In this document: one piece after another, positions 54,955-64,000 of the stretch
Layout: the number at the start of each line of letters is the position of its first letter
Numbering within the stretch: position 1 is the stretch's first letter
Assembly (NCBI GenBank): GCA_039707465.1
Contig: CM077645.1
Location: 149,415,503 to 149,479,502, forward strand
From: Rhabdophis nuchalis
Lineage: Eukaryota; Chordata; Lepidosauria; Squamata; Natricidae
Direction of reading: 5' to 3'
DNA length: 64,000 nucleotides
Program-made: the position numbers and the translations under genes
Notes under the pieces: model-generated
The model's input: the letters and a program-made list of their open reading frames with translations, nothing else
Databases searched by the model: none
What the model was told of the DNA's origin: nothing

Positions 54955-56670
54955 TAAAGCAACTTCCATATTGCTGTAAGGAAAACAATATAGCCATAGC
55001 CATGGGGTCACGGTTGATTTTCTGGGAAATTTACATTTATTGTGAAGTGAGTGTGCTTTGAATTATAGCATAATGATTTGCAATTCTATGCCTAATAAGG
55101 AATGTGCCTCTAATCACATACAGCTTTAGCTGTGGCTAGACAACCTGTGACTTATTGAGTCTTCCTTTCAGAGGTATTTTCTTAATACTGTGCCTCTGTC
55201 AATGCGTTGACAGAATTTCCAATGTGCTGCCGCTACCAGAAAAGTTAGAATGCATTCAGAGACATATATCAGGCCTCAAAAATAGCCTTTGTTGAACTGT
55301 ATAGCAGAGTCAAACAGGAAATGTTTTATAAAACTTGCCAAATTTAAATTTCACTGGAATCATGGGTCCCAGATTTGGACCACATTTTGTAAGTTAGCCC
55401 ACTTGAGGTACCTTGGTTCAAACATTGCTGCCCTATGATGCACCATTTTGTCTAGTTAATGGTTACAGGAACCAGGGTTTTAGTAATACATAGATTAATC
55501 CTACTTTGAATTCATGAGCCTAACATCTGAATGGCTATGTGTAGTATATGTAGAAAGAAAAGGCTGTTGAGTTAATAAACACTGTAAGTATGTTATCTGT
55601 TGTACCAGATTCAGAAAGCATTAATTAACCATTGAGAATCCAAGTAATTTGAAATTTGGATGGATCTTGTCTGGAAAATGAATCTGCCTCGAAATCCTTT
55701 TCACACAAGCCCATTTTCTGCCAGCACAGGGCTTTAATCCACTTGACCCACCAAATCACTGAGAGTACATTACACTTATTCATTAAAGTAATCAATCAGT
55801 AGAAAATAGGATTTTCTCTGTATATATATATATATTAAATGGCAGAAATGATGAGTTCATAAAAATGTCAAGAAATTTTCATCTCTGTTATCTCTGTCTT
55901 AGGTCAGCGTTCTCTAAATAGATTATCTCAGTTGTGGGAGGCCTCCTTATTCTAGCCTCTCCTAGAATATAGAATACCTACAAGATGACACTGGCATTAT
56001 AATGAACCAGAAACAGGAATAATGTTCAAAGTCAGCAGTGATGATGATGGTTTGCTCATTTGCATACATTGGTACTAATAGCTGCTTATCTCAGGAACAA
56101 ACGTCCTTTGTTCCTATATATATCAGTCATGACAGTATTAAATTGGAGGAAGAAAAATACAAACAAAAATTAGTAACTTTTTAATCCCATTGATTGCAAA
56201 TAGAAGGTACCTAGTTCTCCCACTGATATCAATTGATTTAACTATGAACAACAGTATAATGTAGTATTCCTTGAGAATCAAGCACTTTTGAATCCAGCTG
56301 TTCCTAGAATGTTGCCCACATGACTATAAATTGAGTTGCTGGAATTCACCTTTGTGAATTTAACCATGTAAAACTGATAATTTAATAGAATTAATTGACA
56401 ACATACGTATCTCTTTACCTTTCCTTTAAGGAGTTCAGCATGATGTACAAGTGGCTTTTCTCATTTTATTTCAACAAGAACCCTGAGAGAGAGGTCAGAT
56501 TAAGGAAAAAAAAGGATTGGTCTAAAATTCCCCAGTGAGCATCATGGTTAGGCAGGGTTTTAAATATTCTTCCGTCTTCTCTAAATCTGCAATTCTGCCC
56601 ATGACTTCATAGCAGAACCCAAGGATGGCTCTCTGCTCAAGGTGCTCCAATTGAAAAGCAAAGTTTATAT
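54955..56670. other. unique intergenic sequence
   Basis: No repeat recognised apart from a short TA run (55822-55835). A candidate place to look for conserved non-coding elements. Confidence 0.4.
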
Positions 56671-56671
56671 A

Positions 56672-57024
56672 AGACAAAGGTAAAGGTTCCCCTCGCACAT
56701 ATGTGCAAGCCGTTCCCAACTCAAGGGGATGGTGGTCATCTCTGTTTCAAAGTCGAAGAGCCAGCGCTGTCCAAAGACATCTCCATAGTCATGTGGCTGG
56801 CATGATTAAATGCTGAAGATGCACAGAACGCTGTTACCTTCCCACCAAAGGTGGTCCCTATTTTTCTACTTGCATTTTTACATGCTTTCGAACTGCTAGG
56901 TTGGCAGAAGCCGGGACAAGTAACAGGAGCTCACTCTGTTACGTGACGCTAGGGATTCGAACTGCCAAACTGCTGACCTTTCGATCAACAAGCTCAGCAT
57001 CTTAGCCACTGAGCCACCGTGTCC
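56672..57024 (-). mobile_element. tRNA-headed SINE (long family), 13-bp TSD
   Basis: Flanked by exact CAAAGTTTATATA at 56659-56671 and 57025-57037. Minus-strand head GGTGGCTCAGTGGCTAAGAT and AGTTCGAATCCCTAGCGTC; tail GGGAACCTTTACCTTTGTC. Confidence 0.9.
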
Positions 57025-57299
57025 CAAAGTTTATATACTGTATTTCAATAAATAAAATACTTCATCCTTCCACTCTTTTGCTAGTTAGCAGAAACATGAA
57101 TGGAACGGTGCTTTTATATGAATGTAGAAAAAGTCCAGCCCGATCGTTCCTAATGCGTGAGCTATATAGCAGGGCTGTGCAGTGAATAAAAAGAACTGAA
57201 GCATCTTTTGGGGACAACAGGCTTTGATGCTCTTTTGGGGTACATTTTGCAACATTTTTGTAAGAATCCAACTGGTGGAAATATTTATTGAGTTCAAGC

Positions 57300-57896
57300 C
57301 CCACTTTAGACATGACTGAGTCAGTTAGTCAACCCAATCTACCCCACAGGGTTGTGGGGGAAGATAGGAGGAGGAAGATGTGTTGGATATGTTGGCTGCC
57401 TTGAGCTATTTGTAAAAACAATAACAAACAACATTTTAATAGTTACTGGATTTGTAACACCCACACACAAAATCTATCCTCCTATGGTATGTCAATAGAG
57501 GAGATTCAAAAGAGGGTTATGTATTTACCTGGATGCGTGTGGATGTGATTGGTGATTTTTGTTGCTGCTGCTGAAATTGAATGGAATTATTCCTATTTAA
57601 ATGTGTTTTGCATTGCTTTGGGGTTTGTTTTGGTTGAAGTGACCTAAACCCATTCAGATAAAACCCATAAGAAAATGAGCATGGAATGGAGTTGATGAGA
57701 TCTTTGAGAAAAAAGAGGTTAGACGTTTAAAGGACTGAAGGCAATGTATGAAGCGATATATGGATGCAGTTGAAGTAGTTATGATTTGCAAAGGAAGCAA
57801 AATAATGATTCATTTATTATATATGCCCCCCCACTGCATCATCCAAAGGAACTTTGGAAGACCACACCATGTAAAAACTAACAATCCATTAAAATT
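57300..57896. other. intergenic; old LINE tail then unique sequence
   Basis: 57320-57435 (CCCCACAGGGTTGTGGGGGA, GCCTTGAGCTATTTGTAAA) resembles a reptile LINE/SINE 3' end. The rest is unrecognised. Confidence 0.4.
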
Positions 57897-59874
57897 TTAT
57901 ATTGAAAAAGTTTTATTGGTTTTACATTTTTCTATAGGGTAGGGTAAGGGATACAAAGAAATTTTGAAGGCATTCACGTCAGAGTCGTCGGCCCTTCCGA
58001 GACCTCAAAATACACAATAAAAAGATAACAAAAAAAAAAACATTTTTCATAACACTACAAGGTAAAAGCAAGTACATATACCTAAATTCTCAGTTCCATG
58101 CTGTCAGACATTTACAAAAAATCCAGATATTATGCAAAATTGTTCAGAAAAATCAAGGCAAAGTTATTTTTTCGATCTAAGTCTCATGGCTATTGTATCT
58201 TCTTTTTCTCCTCCCTGGCCCCCAGCGGGCGGGGCCGTGTCCCCCTCCGTCCCCCCTGGATCTTCCCCCAGGACAGAGGAATGTTTTTTAAAAAAGGCTT
58301 CCGCCTCAGCAACTGTTTTAATCCTCACTCTTCCTCCTTCCCAGAACACCAGCATCCCTTCGGGTGTCACCCACTTGAACCAAATCCCATGATCAAACAA
58401 TGTTTTAGACAAGAAGGAAAAATTCCTCCTTGCTTCTCGAATCTTTCTAGGAATCTGCTTCAAGATGGTGACCTTTTTGTGTTGGTAAATTAAAGGGTTC
58501 TCTCTCTGCGCCCTCAGGATTTCCTCTCTGGTTGACCTTCTAACAAATTTCACATGTATCTCTCTAGGCACTTCATTTATCCTGGCATATGCTGAGTTAA
58601 TTCTATAAGCTAGGTCAATGTCCCCCCTGATCTCATCTTTAGGTTTTTGTAAATAGTCTGCTAAAATTGTGCTCATAAGATCAGGGAGGCATTCACCAGA
58701 TTCCTCTAGAACGTTCTGAAATCTCAAAAAATATGTCATTCTTTCCATATCAATCCTAGACACATGCCCATCTATTTCCCCAACCTCTTTAGTAACATTT
58801 TTAATCTCTCCCTTAACCCCCACCAACCCCCCTTGCAATTCTTCAGTCTTCTGTGTGTTTTCCAGCACCTGGTTCCTGGTATCCAATAGCTCCTTCTTGA
58901 AATTGATGTTTTCAGCCCTCTGGGCCTGAATTTCGTTTACCAAAGTTTGTATAACAGTTTCAAGAGAAGCCAGCCGTTGTTCTAAACTTGCCAGTGCTGT
59001 TTCTTGAGCCATGATTATCTGTTAAAGTCAGTGCCAGCCAAAATGGCGTTTTCAGGGTGGGGCTGGTGAGACTAGCCGGGAGCCAAAAGTTCAGATCAAG
59101 GTTGGAACGTTGTAAAATTCAGAAACCAAGAGAGAGACAATTTTCCAGCTCAATAGTTATAATAACGAAGGTAATCCAGAAAGAAAAATCCAACAAGAAA
59201 AAAATTATTCATTAATATCCAGAGAGAGTCCCACTTGTAAAGAGACGCTGGGAATTTTCCATAATTAAAATAGTCAGGCAGGAACAGAGAAAAGCCACTT
59301 TCCACCGCCCATCTCAGAGCCCAGAGGAGAAAGTAGAAAAATAAATTCTTTATAACCAGCCAGACCTAGAAACAATGTTGCAAGTAGCCGCATACCACTT
59401 TCCCTTGTTAGAGAATGTCCGGATTTAAGATTTCCGCTTTCTCTTCCAGAGAAGCCATTTTTAAGTGCCGCTTAAGTCCGAGGGGGGTTTTTTGGAAACA
59501 AACACCCCCCTCCCAGTCCGTTCAGCCTGGCTGGCAGCAAGGAAAAAAAAAGTCTTTTTAAAACTCACTCTCCCTCGCAGCTGAAGCCTCGGCAGACCTT
59601 CCGATCTCTTCCGCTCAGCCCTCTACATTAAAGTGAATGGCGCCGACAGCCGTTGGCGAAGGGAAAACCCCCCGCAGCATGTTCCTCCTCACCTAGGTCG
59701 CGGAGGGGATCGCTCTCCCCACCGCCGTGAGGAGAAACGTCTCCTCCGAGCCGACCCTACGGGAGACCTCCGGTAACCGGAGTGTCTCGCCCCCGTGGAG
59801 GGGCAGAAAAGGCAACAAAGCGGCGAGCGAGCCCAAGGCTCGCACGTCGCCGCTGGAGCCGGAACCGGAAGCCC
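57897..59874 (-). mobile_element. full-length ORF1-only L1 relative (half-L1 type)
   Basis: On the minus strand: about 860 bp GC-rich 5' UTR (59874-59013), an intact ORF1 (59012-58164), then a 267-bp 3' UTR ending CCAATAAAACTTTTTCAAT. AACAATCCATTAAAATT (17 bp) is exactly repeated at 57880-57896 and 59875-59891. There is no ORF2. The 29528-30607 copy has the same ORF1-to-3'UTR arrangement. Poly(A) is minimal. Confidence 0.92.
58164..59012 (-). CDS. L1-type ORF1 protein, intact 282-residue frame
   Basis: RNA-binding chaperone of an L1-like retroelement. From the ATG at 59012 it starts MAQETALASLEQRLASL. Residues 1-85 are a heptad-rich coiled coil (trimerisation in known ORF1 proteins). The RRM-like domain begins near YFLRFQNV (94-101). 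The C-terminal domain includes EIHVKFVRRSTREEILRAQR (151-170) and GMLVFWEGGRVRIK (219-232). A Gly/Pro/acid-rich tail ends MRLRSKK. Length is in the range for L1 ORF1. An uninterrupted frame in a non-coding region suggests recent insertion or retained coding capacity. Not a host gene as far as I can tell, although domestication cannot be excluded from sequence alone. Confidence 0.88.
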   Translation of the reverse strand: MAQETALASLEQRLASLETVIQTLVNEIQAQRAENINFKKELLDTRNQVLENTQKTEELQGGLVGVKGEIKNVTKEVGEIDGHVSRIDMERMTYFLRFQNVLEESGECLPDLMSTILADYLQKPKDEIRGDIDLAYRINSAYARINEVPREIHVKFVRRSTREEILRAQRENPLIYQHKKVTILKQIPRKIREARRNFSFLSKTLFDHGIWFKWVTPEGMLVFWEGGRVRIKTVAEAEAFFKKHSSVLGEDPGGTEGDTAPPAGGQGGEKEDTIAMRLRSKK

Positions 59875-60239
59875 AACAATCCATTAAAATTAAAGCAAAT
59901 TGGAGCCATTACAAAATCTGAGTAACCACTTGTCACATACCCTAATATCAGACTTTCTGTAGCTAACATTCCAGCTCCAGTTCCTGAGGAACAGCCAGAC
60001 CTTCACATCCTTTTGAAGGTACAAAGTCTAGAAGGGTAGACTGTATGCGTCTTGGACTTGGAGTGTGTGTAGGGGGGAATTTTCCACGGGGCAGGTGCCC
60101 AAATATTCAATTCCTAGCATCCACTGGAGGACACTCATTCACCACCAGTATCTGAAGCAAGCCCATTCTGACAGCTGTTGTGGGACAGGCAGAAACTACT
60201 GGAAAACACAGTCTCACAATAACCTGACCCTATACCACA

Positions 60240-60590
60240 CATCAACCAGCACCTTGAATTGTTTCCTGAAAGTCCCTGGGAACCAGTGAAGCTCACATAC
60301 AAATAATGTTACCAGGATGTCCCAAAATGCCCAAGGAAACTACAGATGGCTCTGCATTCTGGACCAGCTGCAACTTTTGAATGTCTTATAGAGCAGAGGT
60401 TCCCAAACTTGGCAACTTTAAGACTTGTGGACTTCAACTCCCAGAATTCTCCAGCCAGCAGAGAATTCTGGAAGTTAAAGTCCACAAGTCTTAAAGTTGC
60501 CAAGTTTGGGAACCTCTGTTATAGAGCATTCCGATGTAGAACATGCTATACTAGTCCAATCAACAGGTGACTTATACAGTTAAGACTGTT
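60240..60590 (-). mobile_element. decayed L2-like LINE interrupted by hairpin MITE
   Basis: Minus strand has degraded KLQLVQNAE-like and LHWFPGTFRKQFKVLVDV-like sequence. The MITE at 60394-60518 lies between these and the upstream part. Confidence 0.5.
60394..60518. mobile_element. hairpin MITE (hAT, Buster-like), exact TSD
   Basis: 125 bp CAGAGGTTCCCAAACTTGGC...GGGAACCTCTG. Flanked by exact TTATAGAG at 60386-60393 and 60519-60526. Confidence 0.92.
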
Positions 60591-62379
60591 GGTATGAACT
60601 CATTCTAACAATAGTTCCTATCTTACACTTTTTTTCGCTCATTTTCTATGCTGTGCACAATGTTGCTTACTCCAAAAGGGAATAGCTTGATGGCTATGTA
60701 TGTTAGGGCGTGCCAAATGTGTTAACTTTCAATTTCCAAACATTAGAGGTGTTCAAAAGTTGTGGCATGCCTTGGGAATCGTAAAGATGTTTTGGTTACT
60801 TTAATATAATGTAGGTGTGTTGGTAAGTAACTATATAAATATCATGACTTTTTAACAATTTGTTTGCTTCATGCATGTGTATAAAACCACTAGAAATCAT
60901 ACTGTCACTACTTGGTTGCACTAACATTTGACAATGGGGACAGCATAAAAAAGTTGGGGAAGACACCTATGGCTGGTGGACTACAACTTGCTCACCCTAA
61001 TATAGATCATGATTGCTTGAATACAGAATGAATGGTTAAATATATGAATGAGTGGATGAATACACACACACATGCGTGCACACACAAAAACACGAAATAC
61101 AGGAAGATTGAAATCACTGAAAACTTAAGGAAGCAGCAATTAATCTGCTTTGGTGGTGCATGAATTTGGCTTATTGGTGATTAGACTTCCTTTTATGGAT
61201 TTCTTCCTAATATTGTCTATTCTAGAGGTACCTGATTTTATGAGCATTTAGCTTTTATACTGACAAGGTCGGTCACAGAACAAAGAGGAAAACAAAGACT
61301 TTTGCACTGGGAGGAAGATTAACTATCTAGATACTGATGGTGATTTCTAGCTGTTGAAGATCAGGTTTCCTTATGACAATCTTCTATCTGACAATCAACA
61401 GTTTAGCACAATCCTCATGATATACGTTTATCAAGCTTGAATTAATACTATCCAGTGGCTGAGATTCTGTACCTCTAAGTAGAAGAGGGGAAAAAAATCA
61501 CTTAGCAATGCAAATTATTAATGCACTATTATTTCGACTGTTTTTATTTCCAATGCAGTGAGTTTGATACGGTTCCCTAACTAATAATCCCAAACACATT
61601 TTTTTGGGGGGAAAAGAAAGAATAAGAAGGATGGGACTGGCTTAGTCGAAAACAGATTGCAATGCATTGAATTGAATTGACTTCAGGCTGTAAGGAGAAT
61701 GAAAAAATATCTCCTTTTGCATAGTGCAGAGGGGTGGGATTTACCTCTGAATTGTCTCCCATTCTCCAGACAATGCAAATATAAGAATGGTAAAATAAAA
61801 GTCAGCTTCTAAATGATTTTTTAAAAAGTGTGTGCACATAAAATCATGCATATGACTTGCTCATCGTAGTGTGAAATTAAATACTTCAGAGCCGGGTTTG
61901 GCAGACAGAAAATTTATGGCTACATGGCGTCCGATGCTACAAAGCTGGTATAAGAAAATGAAAGTTGCAATTCAGGATGTCATTCTTGCCACGGAGCTTC
62001 AAGACAATGCTCTCTGAAGGAGAGCCAGCGCAGGGCTGTTTCTGTTGTTTAATTCTAGGGCTGGGGGAACCTGTGGCTGTAGGGCCACTGGCATGCTGTG
62101 GCCTAATTTCATGTGGCACCTGGCCTACTTTCAAAAGCCCTGCATGAGCAAACGATTTAGACTCACCTCTCATAAAACAGCACGCTCTATCATCTATCCA
62201 ACTTCGCCCACAAATACAGGTCTGGTTAAGAAAAGTTCTCCTCAGAAGATTTGGATGAGATGTGATGCCACTGGTGTTGTTGAACACCTGAGTGCCCCAT
62301 TCTTCCAGATCTATCAAGAGTTCAAGTGAGTGATCATATAAAAAAGGAATACTGCAAATATTCAGCAAATATCCTAAAC
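60591..62379. other. unique intergenic sequence
   Basis: No repeat or exon recognised. A 154-codon open frame on the minus strand runs from here into the neighbouring MITE and is treated as fortuitous. Confidence 0.4.
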
Positions 62380-62514
62380 CAGGGGTCTCCAACCTTTGCA
62401 ACTTTAAGTCTGAAGGACTTCAGCTCCCAGAATTCTCCAGCCAGCAAAGCTGTCTGGAGAATTCTGGGAGCTGAAGTCCTTCAGACTTAAAGTTGCAAAG
62501 GTTGGAGACCCCTG
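62380..62514. mobile_element. hairpin MITE (hAT, Buster-like), exact TSD
   Basis: 135 bp, arms nearly identical to 23190-23324. Flanked by exact TCCTAAAC at 62372-62379 and 62515-62522. Confidence 0.93.
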
Positions 62515-62989
62515 TCCTAAACCCTTTGGGTATGAACTGTGCTGATGCTGAAGCCTACTGTATAAGGGGGGGGGGGGCTTTTATCTCTCTGTGAAGAGAC
62601 ATCTTCAGGTTGTCACCCATCTTCTGGCAGTGACATATTGGAATTTGCCCCAAATCTGGTTCTTTTGTACATCCATCTGTTTGGGAGTCTCTTACATTTT
62701 GTTTGTGGATTGGAGAGACTGACCTGTAACTGATAGATTGCAAATTCAACAGGTTGCAATGTGGTATTACCGGTACTCAAAAAAGAAGTCATTGCTGGAA
62801 GGGAAGGTTCCAAGATAAAGATTCAGGAGATTGTTATGCAAATATTCAGGAGCAAGATTCTCCACTATTGGTGAAAAAGCTGCTAAAAAAGAAAATGAAG
62901 ACATTTCTTCTCTAAAGTAAATGGAGAGATAATGCTTCTAACTTGGAAATAATTCATTGGCTGGAATTCTTGTTGCTCTGTCTTAATGA

Positions 62990-63235
62990 CTATGGAGATT
63001 CTCAGCCATCCAGGTCATGGTTGTCCCAAAGGTGCGTTTTCAAGAGGCAACTGGACTTTCTGGTTTTCCTTTGAAGACGTTTTGCTCCTCATTCAAGAAG
63101 TTTCCTCAGTGATTTATACTGATATTGATAGTTTCCTGATTGTTTATTTGTACCCTATGACTATCATCAATTGTTCCTTATGAATCTTGATGAATGTATA
63201 TTGTCTTTTTATGTACATTGAGAGCAAGGCGGGAT
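62990..63235. repeat. two adjoining repeat fragments
   Basis: 62990-63112 is the reverse of the unnamed repeat at 23955-24135. 63118-63235 is the 3' tail of the LINE family seen at 39150-39765 (TGATAGTTTCCTGATTG, TACCCTATGACTATCAT). Confidence 0.6.
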
Positions 63236-63330
63236 TCGTGCAGCGGAGCACATTTTTTGGAAAATTTCTGGTCGTACAGCGAATTGGTCGTGAAGAGAGG
63301 CGTTCGTGAAGCGAGGTACCACTGTATTTG
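63236..63330. mobile_element. end of a DNA transposon, CAGTGGTACCTCGC-type
   Basis: Inverted motifs TTCGTGCAGCGGAGCAC and GTGAAGCGAGGTACCACTG look like the ends of a short non-autonomous element. It is joined directly to the preceding LINE tail, so it may have inserted there. Confidence 0.45.
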
Positions 63331-64000
63331 CATTCATGATTTTGGTTCATAGCCAGTTTGGTCTAGCTTCAAGGGTGACAAGAATCAGACAGATTTCTAA
63401 ACTGGATCAGGACTCCCTAGACATAAACTGGGAGGCTTCTTGTAGATAGCATGAACCAGAAATCTTCCTGCCATCATCTGTGATATGCTTGGAAATTGAA
63501 AAAGTGAGAACATTTCCATTAGAATTTGGGGCTTCTTCCCCCATTTCACAAGGACAATTGTAAATATGTGTGTGTGTATGTGCATGAGTAAGAAAGTGAG
63601 TTGTAGAGAGGAGAGAATTTGCAACATGAAAGGCCTGGGGAGCTTCTCGATTCCTGCTAAATTTTTAAAAAGGCTTCTGGGAGAAATGTCCTATTTCAGC
63701 CCTGAGAGTATTTCATCATACTGTAGTCTTCTCAATCTGGTACAGCACTGGCCAGGGTAATGTACTTTGTAGTCCAAGAGATGAAGAAAGCATTCAGTGA
63801 GGCAGGCAGCCCTTTCGCCTCACTCCTGCTTCTTTGTTGAATTTAGTACTTGTTGCAATATACAACTGTTGTCACTGCAACAAATTGATTCTCTCATCTC
63901 TTCCTACTTGTTCCTTCCTTTGGCCAGCTGAGGTCACTGTGGTACCATCTCTTGCAAAAGTATCTTGATGGTTTTTATTTCTAGTGTTTTGGGGTAAATA
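63331..64000. other. intergenic, nothing recognised
   Basis: Unique-looking sequence to the window end; no exon seen. Confidence 0.4.

Noticed and set aside
61937..62401. 154-codon open frame on the minus strand
   Set aside because: No recognisable domain or family, odd composition, and its first codons fall in a hairpin MITE. Most likely chance.

Overview
The window is vertebrate nuclear DNA, most likely from a squamate reptile and possibly a snake. Two spliced genes lie on the minus strand in a dense background of reptile-type repeats: L2-like and CR1-like LINEs, a Sauria-type tRNA SINE, many hAT-type miniature elements, a Helitron and ORF1-only L1 relatives. The squamate assignment is inferred from that repeat mix. 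The gene identities come from reading the exons directly.

Genes. BLOC1S5 (BLOC-1 subunit 5, Muted) has five coding exons between 21730 and 9958, encoding 189 residues. EEF1E1 (AIMP3/p18) has four coding exons between 41156 and 35010, encoding 180 residues. Every exon joins in frame with GT/AG junctions and no internal stop, so both genes look intact. They are head to tail on the same strand, 13.3 kb apart, which is the order I know from other vertebrates (EEF1E1 then BLOC1S5, with TXNDC5 beyond). EEF1E1 starts inside a CpG-rich promoter (about 40840-41480). BLOC1S5 has a smaller promoter with an exact NRF1 palindrome and an exact CRE.

Layout. 1-9957: downstream of BLOC1S5, no exon recognised; decayed L2, hAT-type elements and simple repeats. 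9958-21730: BLOC1S5, whose introns carry CR1-like, L2-like and hAT-type pieces and a Sauria SINE. 21731-35009: intergenic, with L2 and CR1 pieces, an ORF1-only L1 relative, a candidate solo LTR and hairpin MITEs. 35010-41156: EEF1E1, with two adjacent long palindromes in intron 1. 41157-64000: upstream of EEF1E1, no gene found; a Helitron with nested insertions, two sizeable L2-like elements (one with a 563-codon reverse-transcriptase frame), tRNA-derived SINEs, a perfect CTCF-type motif and a full-length ORF1-only L1 relative with an intact 282-codon frame and a 17-bp target duplication.

Most notable signals. (1) A half-L1 type retroelement: two independent copies share the same ORF1-to-3'UTR structure with no ORF2. 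(2) A family of 91-135 bp near-perfect hairpin MITEs, seven copies of which have exact 8-bp target duplications, mostly centred on TA as in the Buster group of hAT transposons. (3) A canonical Helitron (A^TC...CTAG^T with terminal hairpin) containing a CR1 that itself contains an L2 tail. (4) A SINE whose 3' end matches the CR1 tail, one copy of which is split by an L2 insertion. No prokaryotic system, CRISPR array or rRNA gene was seen.
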